The notes beneath the pieces are model-generated. The model was not told where the DNA came from and searched no databases. It was given only the letters and a program-made list of their open reading frames with translations. A DNA stretch of 26,943 nucleotides from Gemmatimonadota bacterium. GTDB lineage: Bacteria; Gemmatimonadota; Gemmatimonadetes; Longimicrobiales; Gaopeijiaceae. The translations under genes and the position numbers were made by a program. The stretch is from NCBI GenBank assembly GCA_030550695.1, contig JAUQOX010000009.1:1-26943 (forward strand). Reading direction: 5' to 3'. Below are positions 1 to 8,780 of this stretch, piece by piece (position 1 is the first letter of the stretch; each line of letters starts with the position of its first letter).

Positions 1-900
1 GTACGGGGCGAGGGCTATGTGACCCGTGACGGCTGGAAGACGTTCCAAGAGGCCCGAAACGAGCGGTCCTACACCAACGTGTTTCCCAGTCTCCACCTCA
101 ACTATCGCCCGCGCTCCAACGTGGTGCTCCGGGCGGCCATAACCACGGCCATCGCCCGTCCCCGCTTGTCGGACATGCGTCCCAGCGGAGCCATCGACGA
201 GCAGGCCAGCGTACCCACCTTCAGCGGTTCCAATCCCGACATCCGCCCCACCCGCTCCCTGGGATTCGACCTCATGGCAGAGTACTACTTCCCCGTGGGC
301 GTGGTCTCGGCGGGGGCGTTTTACAAGGAGTTGAAGGATGTGGTGTTCACGGTCACCCGGATGGGAACCGCCGAGGACTTCTTCCTGGATCAGAGCCTTG
401 ATGGGTATCGCATTACCCGGGCCGAGAACAGCCGTCGGGGAGAGATCTACGGCTTCGAGGTAGCCCTGGACCGTCCCCTGGATTTTCTGCCGGCTCCCCT
501 GAACGGGCTGGGGATCATCGCCAACTATACCCACACGGAATCGGGAGCCCGTCCTCCCTTCGGGGGAGAACGCGTCTCGCTGGCCAGTCAGGCCAAGCAT
601 GCCACCAACCTGGCCGTCTACTACGACCGGGGCCGCCTCAACACGCGTCTGTCCTACAACTACCAGAGCGAATACCTGAGTGCCCTTGACGCCGATCCCC
701 GCCTGCACCTCTACATCTCGGGGCGCGGCATCCTAGATTTCGCTGCGAACTACGAGGTCCGGAAAGGTGTGGGGCTGTTCCTCGAGGCCACGAACCTCAC
801 CGACAGCCTCCAACGCCGCTACCGCGGGGTTCCTTCTCGGGTGGACGAACTCGAACAGTTTGGTCGGCAGGTCACCGGTGGCCTGAAACTCACGTTCTAG
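1..900 (+). CDS. TonB-dependent receptor, C-terminal beta-barrel part (5' end outside window)
   Basis: The reading frame is open from the first base, so the N-terminus (signal peptide, plug domain) lies upstream; 299 codons are visible. The residues alternate polar and hydrophobic with aromatic girdles, as in outer-membrane beta strands. Typical receptor-barrel phrases are visible: strand-turn segments such as NPDIRPTRSLGFDL, a 'GEIYGFEVALD' strand, 'NYTHTESGA', a late 'FLEATNLTD' strand, and a last strand ending in Phe (GLKLTF), the C-terminal signature read by the BAM machinery. By family knowledge it imports a scarce ligand across the outer membrane using TonB energy; the ligand cannot be read from the sequence. 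It lies 15 bases before a secreted phosphoesterase gene, so a phosphorylated organic ligand is possible (inference). Confidence 0.85.
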   Translation, partial: VRGEGYVTRDGWKTFQEARNERSYTNVFPSLHLNYRPRSNVVLRAAITTAIARPRLSDMRPSGAIDEQASVPTFSGSNPDIRPTRSLGFDLMAEYYFPVGVVSAGAFYKELKDVVFTVTRMGTAEDFFLDQSLDGYRITRAENSRRGEIYGFEVALDRPLDFLPAPLNGLGIIANYTHTESGARPPFGGERVSLASQAKHATNLAVYYDRGRLNTRLSYNYQSEYLSALDADPRLHLYISGRGILDFAANYEVRKGVGLFLEATNLTDSLQRRYRGVPSRVDELEQFGRQVTGGLKLTF

Positions 901-915
901 GTCAGGAGAGGTAGG

Positions 916-2391
916 GTGAAGAATTCCGATGCATCTCGGCAAGGGGCGGCCGTGCCCCGGCTACGCCGCCCCTGGCGCCTGGCGGCATGGTTTGCGCTGG
1001 CCACGCTGTCGGTGGGGGCGGGATACGGGGCCATCCTCCCCGGGGCTGGCGCCGCCTTGGCCGCCGCCCGGGAGGGGCAGGGGGCAAGTTCCCGCCCGGA
1101 CCGGATCCTCCTCACCTGGAGCGGCGATCCGGCCACGAGCGTGAGCGTGACCTGGCGTACCGATACCACGGTGGCCCGGGGGTTGGCCCAGCTTGCCCTG
1201 GCCGGGGCCAGCCCCAGGGTTGAGGCGGAAGCCAAGACCGTTGACGCCCTCACGGAGCCGACGGAGGTGGTGGGGGTCCGGGGAGTCGCCGGGGGCATGA
1301 TGAAGGTGCACTACCATTCGGTGACCTTCACCGGCCTTATGCCGGACACCAAGTACCTCTATCGGGTGGGCGACGGGGAACGGTGGAGCGAGTGGTTCCA
1401 GTTCCGGACGGCCGCCGACGGGCCGCAGCCCCTGGAGTTCCTCTACCTGGGGGATGCCCAGAACGACATCGGCCCCCTCTGGTCTCGGGTGATACGGGAA
1501 GCCTACGCCACCGCTCCCAGGGCCCGCTTCCTCCTCCACGCCGGAGACCTGGTGAATCAGGCCCACTCGGATGAAGAGTGGGGGGAGTGGTTTTCGGGGG
1601 CGGGGCACATCTTCGCCATGATCCCGAGCCTTCCCCTGCCGGGGAACCATGAGTATGCCGACTACCCGCCCCAGGGCTGGGGCGAGACGAGGAGCCGCCG
1701 GCTGAGCGTGTTCTGGCAGCCGCAGTTCACCCTTCCCCGAAACGGTGCCCCGGGCATTTCCCCCGAAACCAACTATTGGCTGGATGTCCAAGGCGTCCGG
1801 GTGGTGGTCCTGAACTCGAACGAGGACGTGGGCCGTCAAGCCGCCTGGTTGGAAGCGGTGTTGTCGTCGTCGCCGCCCCGTTGGATCATTGTGGCCCACC
1901 ATCATCCGGTGTTCTCCTCTGCCCGGGAGCGGGACAACCGGGCGGTGAGGGAGACCTGGCAACCTATCTTCGAGCGGTTCGGTGTGGATCTGGTACTCCA
2001 GGGGCATGACCACGTCTATGCCCGGGGTACGGCTGCGCCGGCGGCACAAGTGGACGGGGGAGCGGGACGGGGGAAGATTCGGGAGGTCGGAACCGGGCCG
2101 GTGTACGTGGTGTCCGTGGCCGGCCGCAAGATGTACGAATTCCAAGACGACGGCTGGAGCCGCCATGGCGCGGATCTCCATCGCTGGGCGGAGAACACCC
2201 AGCTGTTCCAGGTGGTCCGCATCGAGGGCAACCGCCTTCGTTTCCGTGCCCATCTGGCCACCGGCGAGGTCTACGACGCCTTTACTCTGGAAAAGCGCGC
2301 CGATGGGGCGAAACGCTTGGTGGAGGAGGAGCCGGAGGTGAACCTCACCCTTTCGTCCGCCCCGGCCGGCGGGCGTCTTTCGCTGCGGTGA
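916..2391 (+). CDS. Secreted metallophosphoesterase, purple-acid-phosphatase type (Fn3-like + calcineurin-like)
   Basis: 491 residues from a GTG start chosen because an AGGAGAGG ribosome-binding site lies just upstream. An N-terminal basic stretch followed by a hydrophobic segment (about residues 18-48) is a signal peptide or anchor. Residues about 60-170 resemble the Fn3-like N-domain of purple acid phosphatases (GDPATSVSVTWRTD; PDTKYLYRVGDG). The catalytic domain follows with the metallophosphoesterase metal motifs in order: GDAQ, HAGDLVN, GNHEY, AHHHPVF and GHDHVYAR. The family hydrolyses phosphate esters at a dinuclear metal centre outside the cytoplasm. It sits between a TonB-receptor gene and a lipoprotein gene, and its stop overlaps the next start, so the three are probably co-transcribed. 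The exact substrate (monoester, diester or phytate-like) is not determinable. Confidence 0.88.
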   Translation: MKNSDASRQGAAVPRLRRPWRLAAWFALATLSVGAGYGAILPGAGAALAAAREGQGASSRPDRILLTWSGDPATSVSVTWRTDTTVARGLAQLALAGASPRVEAEAKTVDALTEPTEVVGVRGVAGGMMKVHYHSVTFTGLMPDTKYLYRVGDGERWSEWFQFRTAADGPQPLEFLYLGDAQNDIGPLWSRVIREAYATAPRARFLLHAGDLVNQAHSDEEWGEWFSGAGHIFAMIPSLPLPGNHEYADYPPQGWGETRSRRLSVFWQPQFTLPRNGAPGISPETNYWLDVQGVRVVVLNSNEDVGRQAAWLEAVLSSSPPRWIIVAHHHPVFSSARERDNRAVRETWQPIFERFGVDLVLQGHDHVYARGTAAPAAQVDGGAGRGKIREVGTGPVYVVSVAGRKMYEFQDDGWSRHGADLHRWAENTQLFQVVRIEGNRLRFRAHLATGEVYDAFTLEKRADGAKRLVEEEPEVNLTLSSAPAGGRLSLR

Positions 2392-4154
2392 TGGGGAACG
2401 GAGGGAACTTGGGGCCGGGGAGCCGGCCGGGCCCCGCGGGTGTCCTGGGGCGGAGTGCAGGCCGCTACCCCCTGGCCCCGGCCCTCCTATTGGCGGCTCT
2501 CTCCTGCCGCCAGGATCCCGGGACCGTCACCGCCTGGAGGGTGCGGGCCGACGCCGAGGCGGACCTCAACGCCGACACGGGTTGGGCCGCCCCCGAGAAC
2601 ACCCCGGTCGCCGTGGAAGTGGACCGGGTGTTCCGGATCCGCTTCGAGCTGGACCACCCCGGCCCCGCCGCCCTTCCCCTACGCCTGGAGGCCCGCTGGA
2701 ACGGAGGGGTGTGGTTCCCCATGGAGGCCCTGGACCACCCTTATCCGGAAGAGATCGCCAGCGCGGTGGCCAGCATCGTGGCGGCGCGGGGCTACACCCA
2801 CGGTGAGGTGACGGAAGACCTTCTCCGGGGCTCCCCGGGGCCGTTCGTGGGAGGGCAGGGGGTATCGCTTCGCACCTCGCCCTTGGTCCGTCCGTTGCCT
2901 GCCGGTTCGTCGGAGTGGGAGTGGCCCCTGGTGATCCGGTATTTCTCGGACGGAGCCCGGCGGGTGGAGCCGGGAGACACCTTCGACTTTCGCCTCGTCC
3001 GATCCGACGGACGGCCCCTCCGGGGTCCCTTCGCCAGGGTTTTCGCCCAGGTCCCGCCGGGCCATCTGGGAGGCACGTACGTGGAGACGCCGGGAAGGAT
3101 CGGACCCTTCGAGGCCTCCAACGGCGATCTGTATTTCATCCAGGAGCCTGCCGAAACCGATAACGTCTTCATGGTCGTCAAGTCCGAGGACGGCGGACGG
3201 ACGTGGCGGGAAGTGGACGGCGCCCATCGGCCCCGGGAGGCGGATCTGGAGTCGGTGTCCGCGGTCCTGGTGGGGGGTGTTCTGCATATCCTCCATCAGG
3301 CCGACGAGGTTTGGTACCATAGCTTCCGCACTTCGGACCACCCCACGGCGCCGGACAGCTGGGGGACCCGGGATGAGTTGGTGGCCGGTCCCTTCGATCC
3401 TCCCACCCAGGCGGTGGCTCTGGTGGCCCGGCCCGACGGAAGCTTGGTGGGGATCTACGCGGAGGACAGGAAGATCCGCTACCGGATTTTCGAACCCGAG
3501 GGTCCTTGGGGAGAGGAGCAGGTGGTGGATCCCGAGACTCCCGATGTCCTTTCGGGACCGGTGGCCACGGGGGGGGAGGGGATGGAGGTTCATCTGGCCT
3601 ATGTGGACTTGTCCGGTCGGGGGTGGCTCCGGCGGATCCTCCCCGACGGATCCCTGTCGCCCCGCCTCCTCTTGACGGACCGGCTGGGGACGCGTCCCCA
3701 GGATCGGGCGGCCATCCTTCCCTTGGTCTGGCTGGCCTCGTCCCGAAGTTTGGTGGCGATCTACCGGACAGCGGACGGCCTGCTTTGGGAGCGGCGATTG
3801 GGACCTACGGGCGCCCTGACCCCTCCCCGGCGGGTTTCGAACGTGCCGGTGGCCTCGGGTCCCGTGGATTCCCATCAGGTGACGGCCGACGCGATAGGGT
3901 GGGGGGAAGAGGTCCATGTCCTCTTCGTCGAGGCCCCGGCCGGTGATCTTTGGCACGTGGCCTACTCCCCCGGCAAGGGGTGGGGACCTCCTTCCCCCAT
4001 CCTCCAGGGAATCGTCGGCCAGTGGGTCCGGGGTTCCGTCCTCATCCGGGGCGCCGCCGGACCTCGTTTGGGCTTTGTGGTGGACACCGGGTCGTACGGC
4101 GGGTCCGGGATGAACCGGTTCGGCGAACTTCCCTTGACGCCGGCGGGCCGATAG
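2388..4154 (+). CDS. BNR/sialidase-like beta-propeller lipoprotein, function unknown
   Basis: About 588 residues. The start is either GTG 2388 or ATG 2391, both overlapping the phosphoesterase stop (GTGATG), indicating translational coupling. After a short N-terminal region, a hydrophobic segment ends in LAALSC followed by RQ, a plausible lipobox, so the mature protein is probably a lipid-anchored exported protein. Around residues 266-275 there is a clear Asp-box (BNR) motif, SEDGGRTW. Several later blades show similar beta-rich repeats with Trp and Gly turns (GSLVGIYAEDRKIRYRIFEP; EVHLAYVDLSGRGW), as in sialidase-like propellers. No sialidase Arg triad can be confirmed by eye, so enzymatic activity should not be assumed; such propellers are often binding or scaffold proteins. 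It is the last gene before a 232-base gap. Confidence 0.7.
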   Translation: MMGNGGNLGPGSRPGPAGVLGRSAGRYPLAPALLLAALSCRQDPGTVTAWRVRADAEADLNADTGWAAPENTPVAVEVDRVFRIRFELDHPGPAALPLRLEARWNGGVWFPMEALDHPYPEEIASAVASIVAARGYTHGEVTEDLLRGSPGPFVGGQGVSLRTSPLVRPLPAGSSEWEWPLVIRYFSDGARRVEPGDTFDFRLVRSDGRPLRGPFARVFAQVPPGHLGGTYVETPGRIGPFEASNGDLYFIQEPAETDNVFMVVKSEDGGRTWREVDGAHRPREADLESVSAVLVGGVLHILHQADEVWYHSFRTSDHPTAPDSWGTRDELVAGPFDPPTQAVALVARPDGSLVGIYAEDRKIRYRIFEPEGPWGEEQVVDPETPDVLSGPVATGGEGMEVHLAYVDLSGRGWLRRILPDGSLSPRLLLTDRLGTRPQDRAAILPLVWLASSRSLVAIYRTADGLLWERRLGPTGALTPPRRVSNVPVASGPVDSHQVTADAIGWGEEVHVLFVEAPAGDLWHVAYSPGKGWGPPSPILQGIVGQWVRGSVLIRGAAGPRLGFVVDTGSYGGSGMNRFGELPLTPAGR

Positions 4155-4279
4155 GGCGGCTTTCCCCCGAGAGGGGGGCCTCCAGGGGCTCTGTCACCCC
4201 GGCTGCCCCCTCGGCCGCGGGGTGGGCGCCCCCTGCCGCGCCCTGGCTCGCATCACGGCCAGGGGCTCCGCCCGGTTCG

Positions 4280-4309
4280 TTGCCCGTGGGGGCGGTTTTC
4301 CTCTATCCT
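4280..4309 (+). promoter_or_regulatory. Candidate promoter of the receiver/DHp/HD-GYP operon
   Basis: In the 4155-4386 gap, TTGCCC (4280-4285) is followed after 18 bases by TATCCT (4304-4309), each matching four of six sigma-70-type consensus positions. The TATCCTT element has a TTTT run starting 8 bases before it, an arrangement also seen before the genes at 17848 and 19443. A small CCCCC-GAGA-GGGGG hairpin (4164-4177) near the start of the gap is not followed by a T tract, so it is not called a terminator. Confidence 0.4.
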
Positions 4310-4386
4310 TGTGGGATCGGTACGGCCCCGGTGGTCGAAGCCCGGCCCCCGGCGCCTTGCCGGGTTCGTCGGACAGGAGGTGAGCC

Positions 4387-4773
4387 GTGGCCAAGATCCT
4401 GGTGCTGGACGACGATGCCGACGTCCGCCAGGGGATTTCCCGCTTCCTCCGGAGCCTCGGCCACGAGGTGGTGGAGGCGGCCGACGGGCGAGCGGCCTTG
4501 AAGGGCGAAGGAGCCTTCGCCACCGATCTCATCATCACCGACATCAACATGCCGGAGGTGGATGGAATCGAGGTGATCCTGGCCCTGCGGGAGAGGAACC
4601 CCCACCTCCCCGTCATCGCCATTTCGGGGGGTGGGAGGGTGCCGAAGGGCTCCCTGTTGGAGGATGCCGGGGCCCTGGGTGCCGTATCCACCCTCCCGAA
4701 ACCTTTCGAGCTGGCCGAACTCCGCCGGGCGGTGGATCTGGCCCTCGGCCTTCCGGGGGAGGAGCGCCCGTGA
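4387..4773 (+). CDS. Stand-alone response-regulator receiver domain (CheY/Spo0F-like)
   Basis: 128 residues, starting at GTG behind a strong AGGAGGTGA ribosome-binding site. The whole protein is one receiver domain: acidic pocket LDDD (residues 7-10), phosphoacceptor Asp52 in TDINMPEVDG, conserved Ser in AISGGG, and Lys in LPKPF. There is no output domain, so it is likely a phosphorelay intermediate or a protein-interaction switch. It overlaps the next gene by four bases (GTGA). That gene encodes a DHp histidine module without a kinase domain, so the two may exchange phosphoryl groups (inference). Confidence 0.92.
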   Translation: MAKILVLDDDADVRQGISRFLRSLGHEVVEAADGRAALKGEGAFATDLIITDINMPEVDGIEVILALRERNPHLPVIAISGGGRVPKGSLLEDAGALGAVSTLPKPFELAELRRAVDLALGLPGEERP

Positions 4774-5336
4774 GTCGCCTCTCCCTACTGGTGCTTTGGC
4801 CTCCCTCGCAAGAGCGGGAGGAGTTCCTGGCGGCCGTCGGGGCCGACGGGATGGAGGTCGTGGATTCCCCCGGGGCCTTGGAAGGGCGACAAGGAGAGGG
4901 GTGGGGAATTCTGCTCCTCGGACCCACCCTCTCCCCCGAAGAGATCTTGGGCGTGTTGTGGCGGGAACGGTCCAAGGCCACGCCCTGGGCCACCTTCCTG
5001 GTGAGGAGGGAGGGGGAGGAGTGGAGGCTGTGGCCCTTGGCCTTCGGGCCTTCCTTGGGCCTGGAGGCCCTGGCCAATACCGCGGGCGCCCCCGAGGAGG
5101 CGGGTCCCCTTCCGGATGTGAACTGGATCCTCCGGGGCTTGGGCAAGATCGCCCACGACACGAACAACGCCCTCACCGCCGGCCTCACCGAAGTACAGCT
5201 CCTGCTCATGGAGGCCGATGACCCCGACCGGACGAATTCCCTTCAGCTCATCGAGCGGCAGTTCCGTCGCCTGCGGGCCCTGGCGGGGGACCTTTCCCGA
5301 ATCCGGGCCTACGGCAAGGCTTCGGGTGGCTCATGA
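4770..5336 (+). CDS. Pseudo-receiver-like N-domain plus DHp histidine module without ATPase domain
   Basis: 188 residues from GTG 4770, coupled to the previous gene by GTGA and to the next by ATGA. Residues about 3-110 alternate hydrophobic beta strands (LSLLVLWPP; GWGILLLGPTLSP; WATFLVRR) with helices, like a degenerate receiver, but no DD pocket or phosphoacceptor Asp is seen. Residues about 115-183 look like a HisKA/DHp two-helix module: LRGLGKIAHDTNNALTAGL with candidate phospho-His129 in an AHDxNN H-box, then a second helix (LQLIERQFRRLRALAGDLSRI). The N, G1 and G2 boxes of a histidine-kinase ATPase are absent and the gene ends there. A phosphotransferase role analogous to Spo0B/ChpT is inferred; a regulator that only binds a kinase is the alternative. 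Confidence 0.7.
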   Translation: MSRLSLLVLWPPSQEREEFLAAVGADGMEVVDSPGALEGRQGEGWGILLLGPTLSPEEILGVLWRERSKATPWATFLVRREGEEWRLWPLAFGPSLGLEALANTAGAPEEAGPLPDVNWILRGLGKIAHDTNNALTAGLTEVQLLLMEADDPDRTNSLQLIERQFRRLRALAGDLSRIRAYGKASGGS

Positions 5337-6292
5337 GGTCCGAGCGCATCCTGGTGGTGGACGACGACCCCCGGGTACGGGAGGGTCTGGAGAAGCTTCT
5401 CCGCAGGGAAGGCTATGAGGTTCTGGCGGTGGCGGACGGCCAGACCGCATTGGAGCGGGTGCAGGAGGAAGATCCCGACCTGGTGCTCCTGGACGTGGTG
5501 ATGCCGGGACTCAACGGATTCGAGGTCTGCGCCCGGATCAAGGCGGAACCCGAGCGCCGGCTTACACCGGTGGTGCTTGTCACCGGCCTCGGCGACGTGG
5601 AGGATCGGGTGGCAGGGATCCAGGCCGGCGCCGACGATTTCCTGACCAAGCCTTTCGAGCGGGTGGAGCTCTTGGCGCGGGTCCGTTCGTTGCTCCGGGT
5701 GAAACGGTTCACCGACGAGCTGGAACGGGCCGAGTCCGTGGTCTTCACCCTGGCCAAGGCCATCGAGGAGCGGGATCCCTACACCCAAGGTCACTGCGAG
5801 CGCCTTTCCCGTTACGCGGTGGCGGTGGGACGGCGAATGGGTCTGGGGGAAGAGGAGGTGGAGGCCCTCCGCCGGGGGGGGATCGTGCACGACGTGGGGA
5901 AGGTGGCCATTCCCGACGCCATCCTGAAAAAGGAAGGTCCGCTGTCTCCGGAGGAACGCCGGATCATGGAGGAACACACCCTCCGGGGGGTGGAGATCTG
6001 CAAACCCCTCCGCTCCTTCCGGTTGGTGCTCCCCATCATCCGCTCCCACCATGAACACCTGGACGGCTCGGGGTACCCCGACGGGCTCCGGGGGGAAGAG
6101 ATTCCCCTGACCGCCCGAATCCTTTCCGTGGTGGATGTTTTCGACGCCCTCACCACCCGGCGCCCCTACAAACCCCCCTCCTCCTTTGCTGCAGCCCTGG
6201 CCGCCATCGAGGAAGAGGTTCGAAGGGGCTGGTGGGATCCGGAGGTCACGGCCGTCCTGGGTGCCTTGATCCGGGAGGGGGCGATCCCTTAA
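5333..6292 (+). CDS. Response regulator with HD-GYP domain (RpfG-like c-di-GMP phosphodiesterase)
   Basis: 319 residues; the ATG overlaps the preceding stop (ATGA). Residues about 5-120 form a receiver domain with DDD pocket and phosphoacceptor Asp54 (LLDVVMPGLNG) and Lys in TKPF. After a linker helix, residues about 140-310 form an HD-GYP domain with all hallmark motifs: HD at His186-Asp187 (HDVGKVAIP), the HHEHLDGSGYPDGL motif from His239, and DVFDAL. The family hydrolyses cyclic di-GMP in the cytoplasm, under control of receiver phosphorylation. Intact motifs argue for an active enzyme. It is the output gene of the three-gene signalling operon; its 3' end overlaps the convergent hybrid kinase gene by 47 bases. 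Confidence 0.93.
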   Translation: MRSERILVVDDDPRVREGLEKLLRREGYEVLAVADGQTALERVQEEDPDLVLLDVVMPGLNGFEVCARIKAEPERRLTPVVLVTGLGDVEDRVAGIQAGADDFLTKPFERVELLARVRSLLRVKRFTDELERAESVVFTLAKAIEERDPYTQGHCERLSRYAVAVGRRMGLGEEEVEALRRGGIVHDVGKVAIPDAILKKEGPLSPEERRIMEEHTLRGVEICKPLRSFRLVLPIIRSHHEHLDGSGYPDGLRGEEIPLTARILSVVDVFDALTTRRPYKPPSSFAAALAAIEEEVRRGWWDPEVTAVLGALIREGAIP

Positions 6293-8780
6293 GGGGGGGT
6301 GGGCCCTCGCCCCCTCCCCCCCCCGGAGCTTCGTGGCCGCACCGTTCCCCGGGAGGCAGGTTCGGCGGGGAAGGCGGCCAAGGCCCCCCTGGGGCAAGGG
6401 CTTCCCGGACCGCTCCCAACAGGCTCTGCACCGTCCACGGTTTGCAAAGGCAGGAGACCCCCTCCGAGGCAAGCCGGGCCAGCTCTTCGGGCAAGTGGCC
6501 GCTGACCAGGAGGAATCGGGGGGGCTGTTCCAGGTCTGCCCGGATCCGCCGAAGGAGCTCGAGGCCCGTCATGTCCGGAAGGTGGTAGTCCGCCAGAACC
6601 AGTTGAGGCCGGACTTCGCCCCGGCGAAGGGCCTCCCAGGCCTCCTCCCCCCCTTCGGCCACCAGCACCCGGTAGCCCGCCTGTTCCAGGATGGCCCGGG
6701 CCACCGACCGGGGGCCGAGCTCGTCTTCCACCAGGAGAATGTCGCCTGGAGGCGCCCCGGACCCCGCAGTGGGCTCCGCCCCCGGCTCGGCCTGGGGAGG
6801 GGCCTCAGGCGGCGGAGGTGGCGCGTCGCCCACGGCAGGCCCAGGCACCGCCGGCAGATGCACATCCATGACGGTGCCTGCCCCGGGGGCGCTCTCCACC
6901 GTGAGGAATCCCCCCTGCTGTCCCACCAGGCCGAACACGATGGCCAGGCCCAAACCGGTGCCTTGGCCCGGGGGCTTTGTGGAGTAGAAGGGCTCGAACA
7001 TCCGCTCCCGGACCTCGGGGGGGATGCCTGGACCGGTATCCTGGACGCGGATCCGCACAAAGGAGCCCGGCGCCGGGCGGTGGGTGGCGCCAGGGGGGAT
7101 GGCGGCCACCTCGACGGGATCCACCTGGAAGGACAGGGTCCCTCCCCCCGGCATGGCGTCCCGGGCGTTGACCGCCAGATTGGTCAGGATCTGGGCCAAG
7201 GCCGTCTCGTCGGCCAGGCACCAAGCGCCGGTGGGGGGTGTCTTTACGGAAATCCTTATGGTCTCGGGGATGAGCCGGGAAAGGATGGCCCAAAGCTTGC
7301 GCACCGCCCCACCCACCTCCACCGGCGCCAGGCTGAGTTTTTCCTTCTTGGCGATGGTCAAAAGCGTCTTCAGGAGTTCCGCCCCTCTGTGGGCGGCTTG
7401 TTCCACCTCGAGCAGGTCCCGATCCACCGAAGCCTGGTCCGGCTTCAGCTCGGCCCTGGCGAGGGCGGTGTAGCCCAGGATGGTGGTGAGGAGGTTGTTC
7501 ATGTCGTGGGCGAGACCCCCGGCGAACTGCCCCAGGGTTTCCATCTTCTGCATGCGGAGGATCTGGGCCTCCAACTGCTTTTCGCCGGTGATGTCCTGAG
7601 CCACCCACATGAGGTGGGTGGTCCGGCCGCCGCTCAGGCGAAGGGGGGAGATGCTGGTCTTGACCACAAACCAACTGCCGTCCCTGCGCCGCCACCGGAA
7701 TTCCTTGAGGGTGGTGTCTCCCCGGCGCAAGGCATCCCAAAAGGCCAGGTCCTCGTCGGGGTCCTCTTCCCCGCCGAACAGGTGAAGGGGGTCGCTCCCC
7801 AGGACCTGGGGGCGTGGGTACCCGGTCACCGCCTCGAGGGCAGGGTTGGCGTAGAGGATCCGTCCCTGGGTGTCCGTCACCATGATGACGGTTTTGGACT
7901 GCTCCACCGTGGCGAAGAGGAGATCCCTTTCCAGCTCGGCGTCCTTCAGGTCGGTGATGTCCTGGAGGGTCCCCAGCAGGTGCAGCCGGCCTTCAGGATC
8001 GGAAGAGGCCACCGCCCACGCCCGAAGCCAACGCACCTCCTCCCCCTCTCCCAGGGCTCGAAAGGTGAACTCTTCTGCCGGGCCTCCGGCACGGGTCGAA
8101 TGCATCCACCGGAGGGCCGCACGGCGGTCCTCGGGGAACAGCCGGCGCCACAGCAGGGACGGGTCGGTCAGCCATTGCTCCGGCGGGATCCCGAGGAACT
8201 CGCGGATGCGGGGACTGACGTAGGTGAGGCGGGGGGTCGGCTCCAGCCGGAAGGTGAAGACGACCACAGGGAGGTGCTCCACCAGAAGCCGGTAGCGCTC
8301 TTCCGATTCCCGGAGGGCCTCCCGAGCCTGGAGGCTCGACACCCGGGAGCGGGTCCGCTCCAGGGCGTGGAGAACCGCCACCGGCAAGCGGGCCAGGTGA
8401 TCCTTGAGGACATAGTCGGCGGCGCCGGCCAGGACGGAGGCCACCGCCATGCCCTCGTCCCGCACCCCGGTGACCACCAGGACGGGGACCTCCGGGTAGC
8501 GCTCCCTGACCAGCTCCAACACCCGGAATCCGTCCAGCTCCGGCAGGTCATCGTCGGCGATCACCAGGTCCACGGGGGGACCTTGCAAGGCCCGGGAAAA
8601 GCCTTCGGAGCCGTCGGCCAACACGAAATGGGCCTGGATTCCCCACCGCTTCAGCTCCTGTTCGATTCGCGTCGCCTCGGAGGGGGAGTCCTCCACCAGC
8701 AGGATGCGGAGAGGACGGGAAGGAACCCCCGGCGAAGAGGGGTCCACGGCCCGAGAAGGATGGGGTCGAAGGGGCTCCAC
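6246..8780 (-). CDS. Hybrid sensor histidine kinase: REC-PAS-PAS-HisKA-HATPase-REC
   Basis: About 844 residues from GTG 8780, preferred because GGAGG lies 10 bases upstream; GTG 8747 is an alternative without a good ribosome-binding site. Domains in order: N-terminal receiver with Asp76 (IADDDLPELDG); PAS (EERYRLLVEHLPVVVF...YVSPRI); second PAS (VMVTDTQGRILYANPALEAVTGY type); HisKA with His425 (GGLAHDMNNLLTTILGY); HATPase with N box (NLAVNARDAMPGGG), G1 (DTGPGIP) and G2 (GTGLGLAIV); and C-terminal receiver with Asp731 (LADYHLPDM). No membrane segment is seen, so it is probably cytosolic, sensing through PAS domains and input phosphorylation. A Pro/Gly-rich tail of about 50 residues runs into the convergent HD-GYP gene. 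A functional link with that operon is inferred from position. Confidence 0.9.
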   Translation of the reverse strand: MEPLRPHPSRAVDPSSPGVPSRPLRILLVEDSPSEATRIEQELKRWGIQAHFVLADGSEGFSRALQGPPVDLVIADDDLPELDGFRVLELVRERYPEVPVLVVTGVRDEGMAVASVLAGAADYVLKDHLARLPVAVLHALERTRSRVSSLQAREALRESEERYRLLVEHLPVVVFTFRLEPTPRLTYVSPRIREFLGIPPEQWLTDPSLLWRRLFPEDRRAALRWMHSTRAGGPAEEFTFRALGEGEEVRWLRAWAVASSDPEGRLHLLGTLQDITDLKDAELERDLLFATVEQSKTVIMVTDTQGRILYANPALEAVTGYPRPQVLGSDPLHLFGGEEDPDEDLAFWDALRRGDTTLKEFRWRRRDGSWFVVKTSISPLRLSGGRTTHLMWVAQDITGEKQLEAQILRMQKMETLGQFAGGLAHDMNNLLTTILGYTALARAELKPDQASVDRDLLEVEQAAHRGAELLKTLLTIAKKEKLSLAPVEVGGAVRKLWAILSRLIPETIRISVKTPPTGAWCLADETALAQILTNLAVNARDAMPGGGTLSFQVDPVEVAAIPPGATHRPAPGSFVRIRVQDTGPGIPPEVRERMFEPFYSTKPPGQGTGLGLAIVFGLVGQQGGFLTVESAPGAGTVMDVHLPAVPGPAVGDAPPPPPEAPPQAEPGAEPTAGSGAPPGDILLVEDELGPRSVARAILEQAGYRVLVAEGGEEAWEALRRGEVRPQLVLADYHLPDMTGLELLRRIRADLEQPPRFLLVSGHLPEELARLASEGVSCLCKPWTVQSLLGAVREALAPGGPWPPSPPNLPPGERCGHEAPGGGGGEGPPPLKGSPPPGSRHPGRP

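Noticed and set aside
4164..4178. CCCCC-GAGA-GGGGG hairpin after the BNR lipoprotein gene
   Set aside because: Short stem without a T tract on either side; not good enough for an intrinsic terminator.
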